Positions 15,588 to 23,605 of a stretch of DNA of 64,000 bases are shown one piece after another (within the stretch, counting starts at the first letter, position 1; every line of letters begins with the position of its first letter). The stretch comes from Halopenitus salinus (lineage in GTDB: Archaea; Halobacteriota; Halobacteria; Halobacteriales; Haloferacaceae): positions 434,001 to 498,000 of the forward strand of contig NZ_JBHSXL010000009.1 in NCBI RefSeq assembly GCF_042662125.1, written 5' to 3'. The position numbers and the translations under genes are program-made. The notes below the pieces were generated by a model. That model was not told where the DNA came from. It ran no database searches and saw only the letters and a list, made by a program, of their open reading frames with translations.

Positions 15588-17408
15588 CTACCCCTCGCGA
15601 ACGAGGAGATCCCCCTCGCCGTCGTATCGATATCCGATCTCCCTGATCGCCCCCGTGGCCGCTTCGACGTCCAGCTCGCCGTCGGAACCGAAAAACGGCG
15701 TCGCCGGATCGCCGTCGTCCCACCGCAGGTCCTCGTTTATCCACCGCTCCGAGAGCGCGAGCGGCGACGCCGCGGGACGCGCGTAGCCCTGGAAGGCCGA
15801 GCGAACGACCCACTCCTCGTCGACGAGGCGAGCGATCACCTCACGGAGGTTCGGGTTCGAAAGCGGCTCGCTTCGGGTGTTGAACCCGACGTGATAGAAC
15901 CCCGCCGAGGGGGTGCTCACGAGCCGCACGTTCGCCTCGCGGCCGATCCGGGGAACGGCGTCCGGTCCGAGGTTCGAGGTCGTCGCGTCGGCGAGTCCCT
16001 CCTCGACCCGCTGGACGCCGACGATGTCCGATGGAACGACCGTGAGCTCGAGCGCCTCGAAGGCGGGCTTGCCCCGGAACGGTTCCGGAAACTGCGCCGG
16101 CCGGGTCACGATCGGGTGGTCGTCGTTGCGCTCGAAGACGACCCGCTCTTCGGGCGTCCGCTCGCGAAACTGCAGCGGTCCCGACCCGATCGGCTGGGGG
16201 TTCTCCCAGACCTGTGCGTCGGTCGTCCGCTCGTTGAGTTCGATCCCCGCCGGAAGCGAGACGAGGTCGGTCCGGGAGTCCCAGACGTGCTCCGGAAGGA
16301 TCGGAACGGTGAGCGAGCGAATCTGGACGGCCGGATTCACGTCGGCGAAGGTGATGTCCACCGTCCGATCGGAGATCGTCTCCGTGTCCTCGACGACCAT
16401 CGACCGCCCACGAAACCGCGGAGCGGGGATCGCCATCTCGGCGTTCCCCATCGAGGTATCCGCGAGGAAGGCGTAGGTGAACGCCACGTCGGACGCGGAG
16501 ACCGCCGTCCCGTCGTGCCAGGACGTCGACCGGAGTTCGACGCGGACCGTCCGGTCGTCGATCCGGGTCCAGTTGTGGGCCAACCAGGGGAGCACGTCGG
16601 CACCGTGGCGTCGAACCAGCGGGTCGTAAACGATCCCGGTGAAGGTGCCGCGTCCGCGATACTCCGGGGCGATGGGGTTCAGGTTCGTGGTGGGACGGGC
16701 GTCCGTGGTCGCGAGCCGAAGCGTTCGCCCGTCGTCGGCCGCGGTCCCGTCCGCGCCACCGTCGCCGGAATCGGTCTCCGAGGGAGTCACGGCCCGTCCG
16801 GCCGAAAGCTGCAGGAGTCCGAGGGGATCCATCGCCCATTCCCGGTTCCACCCGGAAAACGTGCCGTCGTGGACGGCGGTAAGCGTGTCGGGAAACGCGA
16901 TCACCGAGAACGGGTGGTGGAGAACGAGTTCGTCCTGCAGATCGTCGACGACCTCCTCGCGATCCGCACCGGAGACGCGTCGTTGCTCGACGAGGAGATC
17001 GTCGACGTGCGGATCGGTGAATCCGAAGGGGTTTTGCCACCCCGGCTCGGCGGCGAAGGTCGAATGTAAAAGCGGGTACAGCACGTCCGGATCGAACGGT
17101 CGGGTTCGCGGGAAACGACCGACGTAGACGTCGAAGTCGTGGTTGAGGAGGACTTCACGATAGAGCCCGGCCTGGTCGACCGTTCGCAGGCGGGGGGCGA
17201 TCCCGACCGCCTCGAGGTTCTCCGCCAGGTGGCGCGCGATGCGGATCGCGTGCGGATCGCTGTCGGCCGGCCGCGTCGTGATCCGGATCACGACCTGGCT
17301 GGGCTGATCGCGTCCGGCGACGTTCTTCGCGCGACCCAGACACCCGGGAACGCCGACGCTCGCCGCCGTTGCTGCGAGCATGCGTCGGCGAGTCACGGCG
17401 TCGCGCAT
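15588..17408 (-). CDS. Tat lipoprotein, family 5 solute-binding protein with apparently permuted order
   Basis: 606 residues from MRDAVTRRRML. The signal is a Tat type (RRRML) with lipobox VPGC, C23 being the lipid site. Residues 40-200 (ENLEAVGI, HDFDVYVGRF, DPHVDDLL, LVLHHPFSVIAF) look like the C-terminal lobe of SBP_bac_5 proteins. An acidic linker follows (208-227). Residues 229-606 start like a normal mature N-terminus (LRLATTDARPTTNLNPI, GIVYDPLVRR, SWHDGTAVSASDVAFTYAF) and stop at GYRYDGEGDLLVREG, where the C-terminal lobe would normally continue. No permease or ATPase genes are adjacent. The substrate may be peptide-like. Confidence 0.8.
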   Translation of the reverse strand: MRDAVTRRRMLAATAASVGVPGCLGRAKNVAGRDQPSQVVIRITTRPADSDPHAIRIARHLAENLEAVGIAPRLRTVDQAGLYREVLLNHDFDVYVGRFPRTRPFDPDVLYPLLHSTFAAEPGWQNPFGFTDPHVDDLLVEQRRVSGADREEVVDDLQDELVLHHPFSVIAFPDTLTAVHDGTFSGWNREWAMDPLGLLQLSAGRAVTPSETDSGDGGADGTAADDGRTLRLATTDARPTTNLNPIAPEYRGRGTFTGIVYDPLVRRHGADVLPWLAHNWTRIDDRTVRVELRSTSWHDGTAVSASDVAFTYAFLADTSMGNAEMAIPAPRFRGRSMVVEDTETISDRTVDITFADVNPAVQIRSLTVPILPEHVWDSRTDLVSLPAGIELNERTTDAQVWENPQPIGSGPLQFRERTPEERVVFERNDDHPIVTRPAQFPEPFRGKPAFEALELTVVPSDIVGVQRVEEGLADATTSNLGPDAVPRIGREANVRLVSTPSAGFYHVGFNTRSEPLSNPNLREVIARLVDEEWVVRSAFQGYARPAASPLALSERWINEDLRWDDGDPATPFFGSDGELDVEAATGAIREIGYRYDGEGDLLVREG

Positions 17409-17531
17409 TCTTCCGATCGATTTCGGGACGGGCCGTATAACAGTCCTGCGGTCAGCCCCGCTCCGTGCCGGCATTCCGAGGACGGATCCGGCTCCGGCGT
17501 CGACGGGGATGCGGTTCGCGAGGTGGCCCGG

Positions 17532-18818
17532 TCACACGACGCCCGCGAGCGGCAACGCGAGCACGATGATCCACGCGGCCACCCCGACGATCGCGACCCC
17601 GTTCTCGACGAACGGCGAATCGCCGTCGCTCGCCCGGCCGGCCGCGATGATTCCGATGGCGGCGAGCACTGCAAGCCGGTGGGCGATGAGATCCGGGGGG
17701 GCAGCCACGCCGAGGGAGGCCAGATCCACGAGGAAGCCGCCGCCGAGCCCGACCGCGGCGCCGAGGAAGGCGGCCACCGGGTCACAGCGCGAGCCGACGT
17801 GCCAGCTCAAAAGCGGCAGCCCGGCGGCGATCACGAGGTACAACGGCGCGGCGATGAGCTTGGGCGGGAGGACCGGATAGGCAGTCTCCAGAGCGACGCC
17901 GGCGGCACGAACGCCGAGATAGACGGCAGCAAGTCCGACGCCGAGCGTCGCCGCGTCGCGGTGGCGAGCCGCGTCCGTCCGCACCCGCGAGAGGGCGCGA
18001 CGCAGCGATCGTCGCGTCGCCGGGCGAAGAACGGCGGCAACCGGAAGCAACGCCGCCAGCCGGATCACGGACAGCCAGCCGTCGCTTCGTCCTCCCTCTA
18101 TCCCGCGGTACTCGCGGCGAACCTCGGCGTCGGAGGCGATGAAGTCGTCCTCGACGGTTCTCGCCGACTCCGAGACGTCCGTGACGGTGTGGCGGAGGCG
18201 GAACCAGTCGTAGTACTCGCCGTGTGCCTGTACGGCGGTGTAGCTGCCGTCGGGAGAGCCGTACGCGCGGACGTGATACCGGGTTCCGAGATACGTCCCG
18301 GCGTGGAGCTGGGCGGTCTCGTCGGTCCAGACGCCCTCGCCGGTCTCGTCCTCGAAGTAGACGTACCGCGTCGACCCGTGCGCGCGCTGCCAGTCCGTGG
18401 TGACGACCTCCTCGACGAGTTCGGCGTCGACGTCGCTCGCGTTGATCTCGCTCGCGTTCACTCCCTCGGTCGTCGCGTTCGGCTCCGATTCGGTCGTTCC
18501 GGACTCCGACGGCTCCTCCCACTGTGAATCCGACTCGTCCCGGAGCGCCGCGACGACCGACTCGGGGTCGTTCTCGAAGACGACGTTGATCGCGAGGGTC
18601 CGCCCCGTCGCGGATTCCGTCCGGCTGGTGTAGGGCCACAGCTCGTACTCGCCGTCGACGCTGAGTAGCTCGCTTTCGGAAACCGGCCGGTCGCCGGGCG
18701 GCCCCTCGATCGGACCCGTTCCGGGTCCGTCCGTCGTCTCGGTGAACGCGCCGGAGGCCGCGAGCCCGATCGCGACCACGCCGAGAAGAACGGCGAGCGC
18801 GACGACCGACCGTTTCAT
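17532..18818 (-). CDS. Polytopic membrane protein with large exposed N-terminal domain, unknown function
   Basis: 428 residues from MKRSVVALAVLLG. Residues 1-25 form a signal or anchor helix. About 200 residues follow with many Asn-x-Thr/Ser sequons and Asp/Glu (NATTEGVNASEINASDVD), expected on the cell exterior. The C-terminal 180 residues contain about six hydrophobic segments (LAALLPVAAVL, LGVGLAAVYLGV, PKLIAAPLYLVIAAGLPLL and others). No family is recognised. It is divergent from the DsbA-like gene (161 bp between them) and 123 bp upstream of the solute-binding lipoprotein gene on the same strand. Confidence 0.65.
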   Translation of the reverse strand: MKRSVVALAVLLGVVAIGLAASGAFTETTDGPGTGPIEGPPGDRPVSESELLSVDGEYELWPYTSRTESATGRTLAINVVFENDPESVVAALRDESDSQWEEPSESGTTESEPNATTEGVNASEINASDVDAELVEEVVTTDWQRAHGSTRYVYFEDETGEGVWTDETAQLHAGTYLGTRYHVRAYGSPDGSYTAVQAHGEYYDWFRLRHTVTDVSESARTVEDDFIASDAEVRREYRGIEGGRSDGWLSVIRLAALLPVAAVLRPATRRSLRRALSRVRTDAARHRDAATLGVGLAAVYLGVRAAGVALETAYPVLPPKLIAAPLYLVIAAGLPLLSWHVGSRCDPVAAFLGAAVGLGGGFLVDLASLGVAAPPDLIAHRLAVLAAIGIIAAGRASDGDSPFVENGVAIVGVAAWIIVLALPLAGVV

Positions 18819-18979
18819 GACCGAACCTGGGGACGACGGACCAAAAGTCGTCCGCCGACGTCGGAGGATCCGATCCACGGTTCGCATCGCGTCCCGGTTC
18901 GCGTCGACCCCGGTTCGATCCGCTCCCCGTTCCAACGTCTCCTCGCCGGGCTTTTGGCCCGTCGACGCCAAGTGGAACC

Positions 18980-19645
18980 ATGACCGATCAGCCGCTCGTC
19001 GTGTATTCGGATTACGTCTGTCCGTTCTGTTACCTCGGCCGCGTGGCGCTGGAGCGCTACGAGGCGGAGCGTGGATCGCCCGTCGAACTGGAGTGGCGAC
19101 CCTTCGACCTCCGCGGGCACGAGCGCGGTCCGGATGGCGAGATCCGGACGGACGTGGAAACCGGAAAGGACGAGGAGTACTACGAGCAGGCCGAGGCGAA
19201 CGTCCGGAAGCTGCAGGACCGGTACGACGCGGAGATGGCACAGGCGCTTCGGCGCGACGTCGACTCGTTTTCGACCCAACAGGCCTCCCTGTACGTCCGC
19301 GAGACCGCGCCCGGGACGTGGCGCGCGTTCGACGAGGCGCTTCTCGACGCGCTCTGGAAAGAGGGGCGCGACGTCGGCGACCGCGACGTGATAGCGGACG
19401 TCGCCGCCGACGTCGGGCTCGACGCGGAAGCTGTCCGCGGGGCGACCACCGACGACGAATGGGAAGACCGCCTGCGCGAGGCGTTCACGGCGGCCCGCGA
19501 GGTCGGCGTGTCCGGCGTTCCGACATGGGTCTACGGCGACCACGCCGCCCGCGGCGCGGTCCCGCCGGAACACCTCGAGCGGCTGATCGAGGGCGAGAAC
19601 GGGAGCGCGGGAGCCGGAAACGGCGCCGCCGCGGCCGATCGGTAG
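18980..19645 (+). CDS. DsbA/FrnE-family thiol oxidoreductase
   Basis: 221 residues. The thioredoxin-fold motif YVCPFCYLG gives C14-P-F-C17, and the cis-proline loop is GVSGVPTWVYG. The insertion of helical sequence between them fits the DsbA / 2-hydroxychromene-2-carboxylate isomerase-like (FrnE) group. There is no signal peptide, so it works in the cytoplasm, perhaps in disulfide exchange. The C-terminus is a Gly/Ala-rich tail. It is divergent from the membrane protein gene and upstream of thiD, but 135 bp with an own promoter separate it from thiD. Confidence 0.85.
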   Translation: MTDQPLVVYSDYVCPFCYLGRVALERYEAERGSPVELEWRPFDLRGHERGPDGEIRTDVETGKDEEYYEQAEANVRKLQDRYDAEMAQALRRDVDSFSTQQASLYVRETAPGTWRAFDEALLDALWKEGRDVGDRDVIADVAADVGLDAEAVRGATTDDEWEDRLREAFTAAREVGVSGVPTWVYGDHAARGAVPPEHLERLIEGENGSAGAGNGAAAADR

Positions 19646-19700
19646 ATTGGGGCGGGCCACGGCCGGCCGAGACGCCGCGTCGGTGCCACGATCGTTCCGG

Positions 19701-19755
19701 CGACCAACAATCCCTGCTGGCGACCACTACTCCCTTCGAGGACCACTAATCCCTA
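19701..19755 (+). promoter_or_regulatory. Three helically phased imperfect repeats, putative thiD operator
   Basis: Copies of GACCACTAATCCCT-like sequence begin at 19702 (GACCAACAATCCCT), 19722 (GACCACTACTCCCT) and 19741 (GACCACTAATCCCT). The spacing is 20 and 19 bp, about two helical turns. The third copy runs directly into the TATA-like CTAATACC. Such a layout suits a DNA-binding regulator. A thiamine-responsive regulator such as ThiR is a reasonable candidate, but I cannot confirm its known site. Confidence 0.55.
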
Positions 19756-19760
19756 ATACC
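19753..19760 (+). promoter_or_regulatory. TATA element of thiD
   Basis: CTAATACC lies 21-28 bp before ATG 19781, directly after the third upstream repeat. Confidence 0.5.
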
Positions 19761-19780
19761 ACGACTGAATATCCTCGGAC

Positions 19781-20617
19781 ATGACCGAGAGGGACTCCGA
19801 CGACGATCCGCGCGACTACGATCCGATCGAGCCGCCGGTCGCGCTCGCGATCGCCGGAAGCGACAGCGGCGGCGGGGCGGGGATCCAGGCCGACCTCAAG
19901 ACGATGACCGTCCACGGCGTCTTCGGGACGTCCGCGATCACCGCCACGACCGCCCAGAACACCCGCGGCGTGAGCGACGTCGCGCCGGTGGACGTCGAAC
20001 ACCTCGAACGGCAGTGCGAGGCGGTCCTCGAGGACTTCGACGTCGCCGCGGTCAAGACGGGGATGCTCGCGACCGCGGGGATCGTCGAGGCGGTCACGGA
20101 GCGCGCACGCGAGTACGAGGGGCCGGTCGTCGTCGATCCGGTGATGGTCGCGGCCACGGGCGACCGCCTGCTCTCGGAGAGCGCCGAGGAGGCCTACGAG
20201 GGGCTGATCGCGGAGGCCACCCTGGTCACGCCGAACGCCGACGAGGCCGCAGTGTTGACCGACCGCGACGTCGACGACGTGGAGTCGGCCGCGGACGCTG
20301 CACGCGATCTCGTCGCGGCGGGCGCGGACGCGGCGCTCGTAAAGGGCGGCCACCTCGGCGGCGACCGCATCGTGGACACGCTCGCGATCGCCGACGAGCC
20401 CGACCCGATCCGGATCGAGTCACCGCGGGTCGAGACGGACGCGACACACGGCTCCGGCTGTACGCTCTCGAGCGCCGTCGCCGCCCGGTTGGCGCGCGGG
20501 GAGACGCTTCGACCGGCGGTCGAGGCCGCGACCCGGGAGATGACGGGGGCGGTCAGACACGGCTACGACGTCGGCGAGGGCCCCGGCGCCGTGAACCCGA
20601 CGCGTCTCGACCGGTGA
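19781..20617 (+). CDS. thiD: Hydroxymethylpyrimidine (phosphate) kinase
   Basis: 278 residues. The ribokinase-fold motifs are AIAGSDSGGGAGIQADLKT (about 23-41), VVVDPVMVAATGDRLL (about 109-124), VKGGHL and DATHGSGCTLSSA, which carries the catalytic Asp. The enzyme phosphorylates HMP and HMP-phosphate for thiamine synthesis. There is no C-terminal ThiN (thiamine phosphate synthase) domain, unlike many archaeal ThiD proteins. The N-terminal 20 residues are an acidic extension. The upstream repeats suggest specific regulation. Confidence 0.92.
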   Translation: MTERDSDDDPRDYDPIEPPVALAIAGSDSGGGAGIQADLKTMTVHGVFGTSAITATTAQNTRGVSDVAPVDVEHLERQCEAVLEDFDVAAVKTGMLATAGIVEAVTERAREYEGPVVVDPVMVAATGDRLLSESAEEAYEGLIAEATLVTPNADEAAVLTDRDVDDVESAADAARDLVAAGADAALVKGGHLGGDRIVDTLAIADEPDPIRIESPRVETDATHGSGCTLSSAVAARLARGETLRPAVEAATREMTGAVRHGYDVGEGPGAVNPTRLDR

Positions 20618-20641
20618 GACGCCCCGGCGAACGGCCGGTCC

Positions 20642-22342
20642 TCACTCGCCCGACCGGGAGTCGAGCGGGATCTCGAGGGTCACGACGGTCCCGACCGGGT
20701 CCCGATCGTCGAACCGGACGGCCCCGCCGACCATCTCCATGCCCCACTTGATGATCCACAGCCCCATCCCGCTGCCGTGGTGGAGCGCCGTTTCGGTCCC
20801 GCGATCGAGGACGTCCAGCTCGTAGTCGTCGATCCCGGGACCGTCGTCGGCGATCCGAACGACCGCGTGGCGGTCGGCTCGCTCGGCGTCGACCCACACG
20901 CTCGGCGACTCGTGATCGTTGTGTTCGGCCGCGTTCTCGATCGCGTTCGCGAAGACGGGCTCGACCATGCCGTCGACGGGCTCGTCCTCACCCGGGGGAT
21001 CGAAGGCGACCGTCACGTCGGGGTACGCCTCGCGAACGTCCGCGACGGTCCGCTCGAGCAGCGTCGAGAGCGAACGCGAGTCGCCCGACCCGTTCTTCGT
21101 CTCGAAGAGCTCGATGGCCTCGCGTCCCTTGCGGGCGATCTCCTCGATCCGGAGCGCGCGCTGTTTGACCATCTCCGCGCCCTCGCCGTCCTCGAACCGA
21201 TCGGCGTAGCCGTAGATGACGTTCGTCTCCGTCCGGATGTTGTGGCGCAACAGCCGGTTGAGGACCTCGAGCCGCTGTTGTTGACGCAGGTGCTTTCCGA
21301 CGTCGTGAAAGGTAATGACGCGGCCGATCGTCCGGTCCCTGACGTCGTGGATCTCCGTCACGGCGACGTCGTAGGGGTGTCCGCCGCCCGCATCGCCCAC
21401 GGTGAGGTGCCCGTCGAGCATGCCCTCCGTCGGGAGGCGATCGTATCCGGGAACGATCTCCGAGGCGGGCTCGCCGAGGACCTCTCGGGGGTCGACCCCG
21501 AGCATCCGGATACAGCCCTGGTTCAGGTCGACGACGTAGTCGTTGCGGTCGACGACGACGGCGCCCTCCTGCATCCGGTCGAAGAGGATCTCCCGTGCGC
21601 GGCGGTTCGGCGCCGGGCTCGTCCCGAGCAGCCGGAACCGCGTGATCGCGTTCAGGTACAGGAACCCGGACACGGAGAAGGCGACCGGCGTCGGATCGAG
21701 TCCCGACGTCGGGAGCATGCCGGCGAGGAACAGTCCGTTCGTCAGCCACGGAACCACGAGCCCGACGAGGAGGGCGGCGCTTTGGCCCCGGAAGGCGCCC
21801 GCGTCGCTCGCGAGCAGTCGGATGAGCGGCACCGCGCCGACCATGCCGAGGAGGTAGGTGTATCCGGCGATCACCCAGTACCACGCCCCGCCCTGTTCGA
21901 ACTGCATCACGCCGTTCGGTCCGGCGCCGAGGGGGCGGACGTACATGAGGTCGTGGTGGCCGATCGTCAACGCGAGCACCACGGTGATCGCCGGAACGAG
22001 ACACAGGCCGAGCACGTACCGGGGGCGCAGATACCGATCGCGGCCGGTATACTCGAGCGCGAAAAGCACCCAGGCGACGGGGATCGAAACGACGCCGATC
22101 CAGCCGATCTGCATCCAGAGCGTCTTTTCGGCCGTGGTGGCCGCCTGGAGCTTGAAGAGGATACAGACGGACCACCAACACTGGCCGGCGAGCATGGCGA
22201 CGAGCGGCGCGGCTCCCGGTTCCGGACGCTGCCGCCAGGCGAGTATCGCCGCCGCGGCGCCGATCACGATCGAGGCGAAAAGCGCGGGAACGATCCCGAT
22301 CGGATCGAGCAACACGGAGACGATCGGATGGAACGTTGTCAC
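20642..22342 (-). CDS. Seven-helix membrane sensor histidine kinase with PAS domain
   Basis: 566 residues. Residues 1-230 have seven hydrophobic helices of the N-terminal histidine-kinase 7TM type. A PAS domain follows at about 245-355 (LFDRMQEGAVVVDRNDYVVDLN). The phosphoacceptor region is LNRLLRHNIRTETNVIYGY. The ATPase domain has the N box FANAIENAAEHN, G1 RIADDGPGID and G2 HHGSGMGLWI. The N-terminus may sense a membrane-soluble ligand. No response regulator is next to it. It is convergent with thiD and has a short leader. Confidence 0.88.
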   Translation of the reverse strand: MTTFHPIVSVLLDPIGIVPALFASIVIGAAAAILAWRQRPEPGAAPLVAMLAGQCWWSVCILFKLQAATTAEKTLWMQIGWIGVVSIPVAWVLFALEYTGRDRYLRPRYVLGLCLVPAITVVLALTIGHHDLMYVRPLGAGPNGVMQFEQGGAWYWVIAGYTYLLGMVGAVPLIRLLASDAGAFRGQSAALLVGLVVPWLTNGLFLAGMLPTSGLDPTPVAFSVSGFLYLNAITRFRLLGTSPAPNRRAREILFDRMQEGAVVVDRNDYVVDLNQGCIRMLGVDPREVLGEPASEIVPGYDRLPTEGMLDGHLTVGDAGGGHPYDVAVTEIHDVRDRTIGRVITFHDVGKHLRQQQRLEVLNRLLRHNIRTETNVIYGYADRFEDGEGAEMVKQRALRIEEIARKGREAIELFETKNGSGDSRSLSTLLERTVADVREAYPDVTVAFDPPGEDEPVDGMVEPVFANAIENAAEHNDHESPSVWVDAERADRHAVVRIADDGPGIDDYELDVLDRGTETALHHGSGMGLWIIKWGMEMVGGAVRFDDRDPVGTVVTLEIPLDSRSGE

Positions 22343-22487
22343 CGCTACCCTACATCAATAACCCATCCCATATCAAACGTCCGCCCGTTCCGATCGAATC
22401 GCCGCCCGTTTCGGTCGACGAACGTCCGCCTCGAGCGATCCGAGCGAGGTACGACGAAAAAATTCGTTCGAACCGCCTCGCAGTCCC

Positions 22488-23432
22488 TCAGAGTCCGCCG
22501 GCCGAGAGGCCGAGGATGACCGCGAACACGAGGAGGTGTTTCGCCTCGCCGGCGATTGAGAGGCGGCGGTGACGCCGCGTCCGCCCGACGAACGCCGCCA
22601 GCACGAGCGCGTATCCGAGCCCGACGACCATCGCGGCGGCGAGCTCGAACGCCAACAGACCGTGGTAGAACGCCCAGAGGAGGAAGCCGATCAGCGCGAC
22701 GTCGATGCCGTAGAGGATCCGACGCGTTCCGTCGACGCCGAAGACGACGGGCAGCGTCGAGACGCCGATCGCGGCGTCGCCCTTCCTGTCCGCGACGTTC
22801 GGGATCTCCGTGTTGACGAAGGTGTCCACGAGGAAGTAGACGAACACGACGGCGACGGCCGGCGTGAGGGGCGCGTCGACGAACGCCATCGGGAGCAGGA
22901 CCACCGCGATCGCCCACGCCAGCGCGACGATGGTGGAGTTGACCACGAGGACGTCCTTGAGCCGCTTGACGTGAGTCCCGACCGCCGGCAACCAGTCGGT
23001 CGCATACAGGATCCAGAAGGCACCGGGCATGAGGGTGATCGCGAGCGCGTCGGGACCGCCGAGCACCGAGAGCGCGATCGCGAGGCCGTAGGCCGTCGCC
23101 GACAGGACCGAGAGCGCGGTCTCGTGACGTTTGACGAACGCGCTCTGTCCCGGACTCGAGATCGCGTCGCTTTCGGCGTCGGTGATCCGGTCGCCGCCGT
23201 AGACCGCGAAGGCGACGAGCCCGACCACGATCGGCGCAGGGCTCGCCGGCAGCGACAACGCGATCATCGCGGTCGCGACCTCGACCATCGCGATGACCAC
23301 GAGATAGCCGGAGGTGTAAACGAGGGTGTCCTTGATTCGTTCGCCGCGGGTCGAAAGCGACCCGGCGAACCCGCTGTACCACGAAACGTCGTCGTCCGCG
23401 CGTGCGGACAGGGGTGTCGTCTCGTTCGACAT
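22488..23432 (-). CDS. UbiA-family prenyltransferase
   Basis: 314 residues with about eight hydrophobic helices. The two Asp-rich motifs are YGGDRITDAESDA (about 78-90), in place of the more usual NDxxDxxxD, and IPNVADRKGDA (about 211-221). These would bind Mg2+ and a prenyl diphosphate. The acceptor cannot be told. The variant first motif suggests a haloarchaeal clade separate from the membrane-lipid enzyme DGGGP synthase. It is divergent from mutS with 173 bp between them. Confidence 0.85.
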   Translation of the reverse strand: MSNETTPLSARADDDVSWYSGFAGSLSTRGERIKDTLVYTSGYLVVIAMVEVATAMIALSLPASPAPIVVGLVAFAVYGGDRITDAESDAISSPGQSAFVKRHETALSVLSATAYGLAIALSVLGGPDALAITLMPGAFWILYATDWLPAVGTHVKRLKDVLVVNSTIVALAWAIAVVLLPMAFVDAPLTPAVAVVFVYFLVDTFVNTEIPNVADRKGDAAIGVSTLPVVFGVDGTRRILYGIDVALIGFLLWAFYHGLLAFELAAAMVVGLGYALVLAAFVGRTRRHRRLSIAGEAKHLLVFAVILGLSAGGL

Positions 23433-23605
23433 GGTGTCGACGGTCGGCGTCGATCGGCTCGACGCGTCGACCGTCGCTCGGGAGAACGACCGCCACCCCC
23501 GTCAAACACTACCCAACCACACGACGTGGCTTCGGGACGCGAGAGCGCGAAGGATCCGCCGAAACGACCCGCAGCGTTTTACCCGTCCACCCGCCGAATA
23601 GGGGT

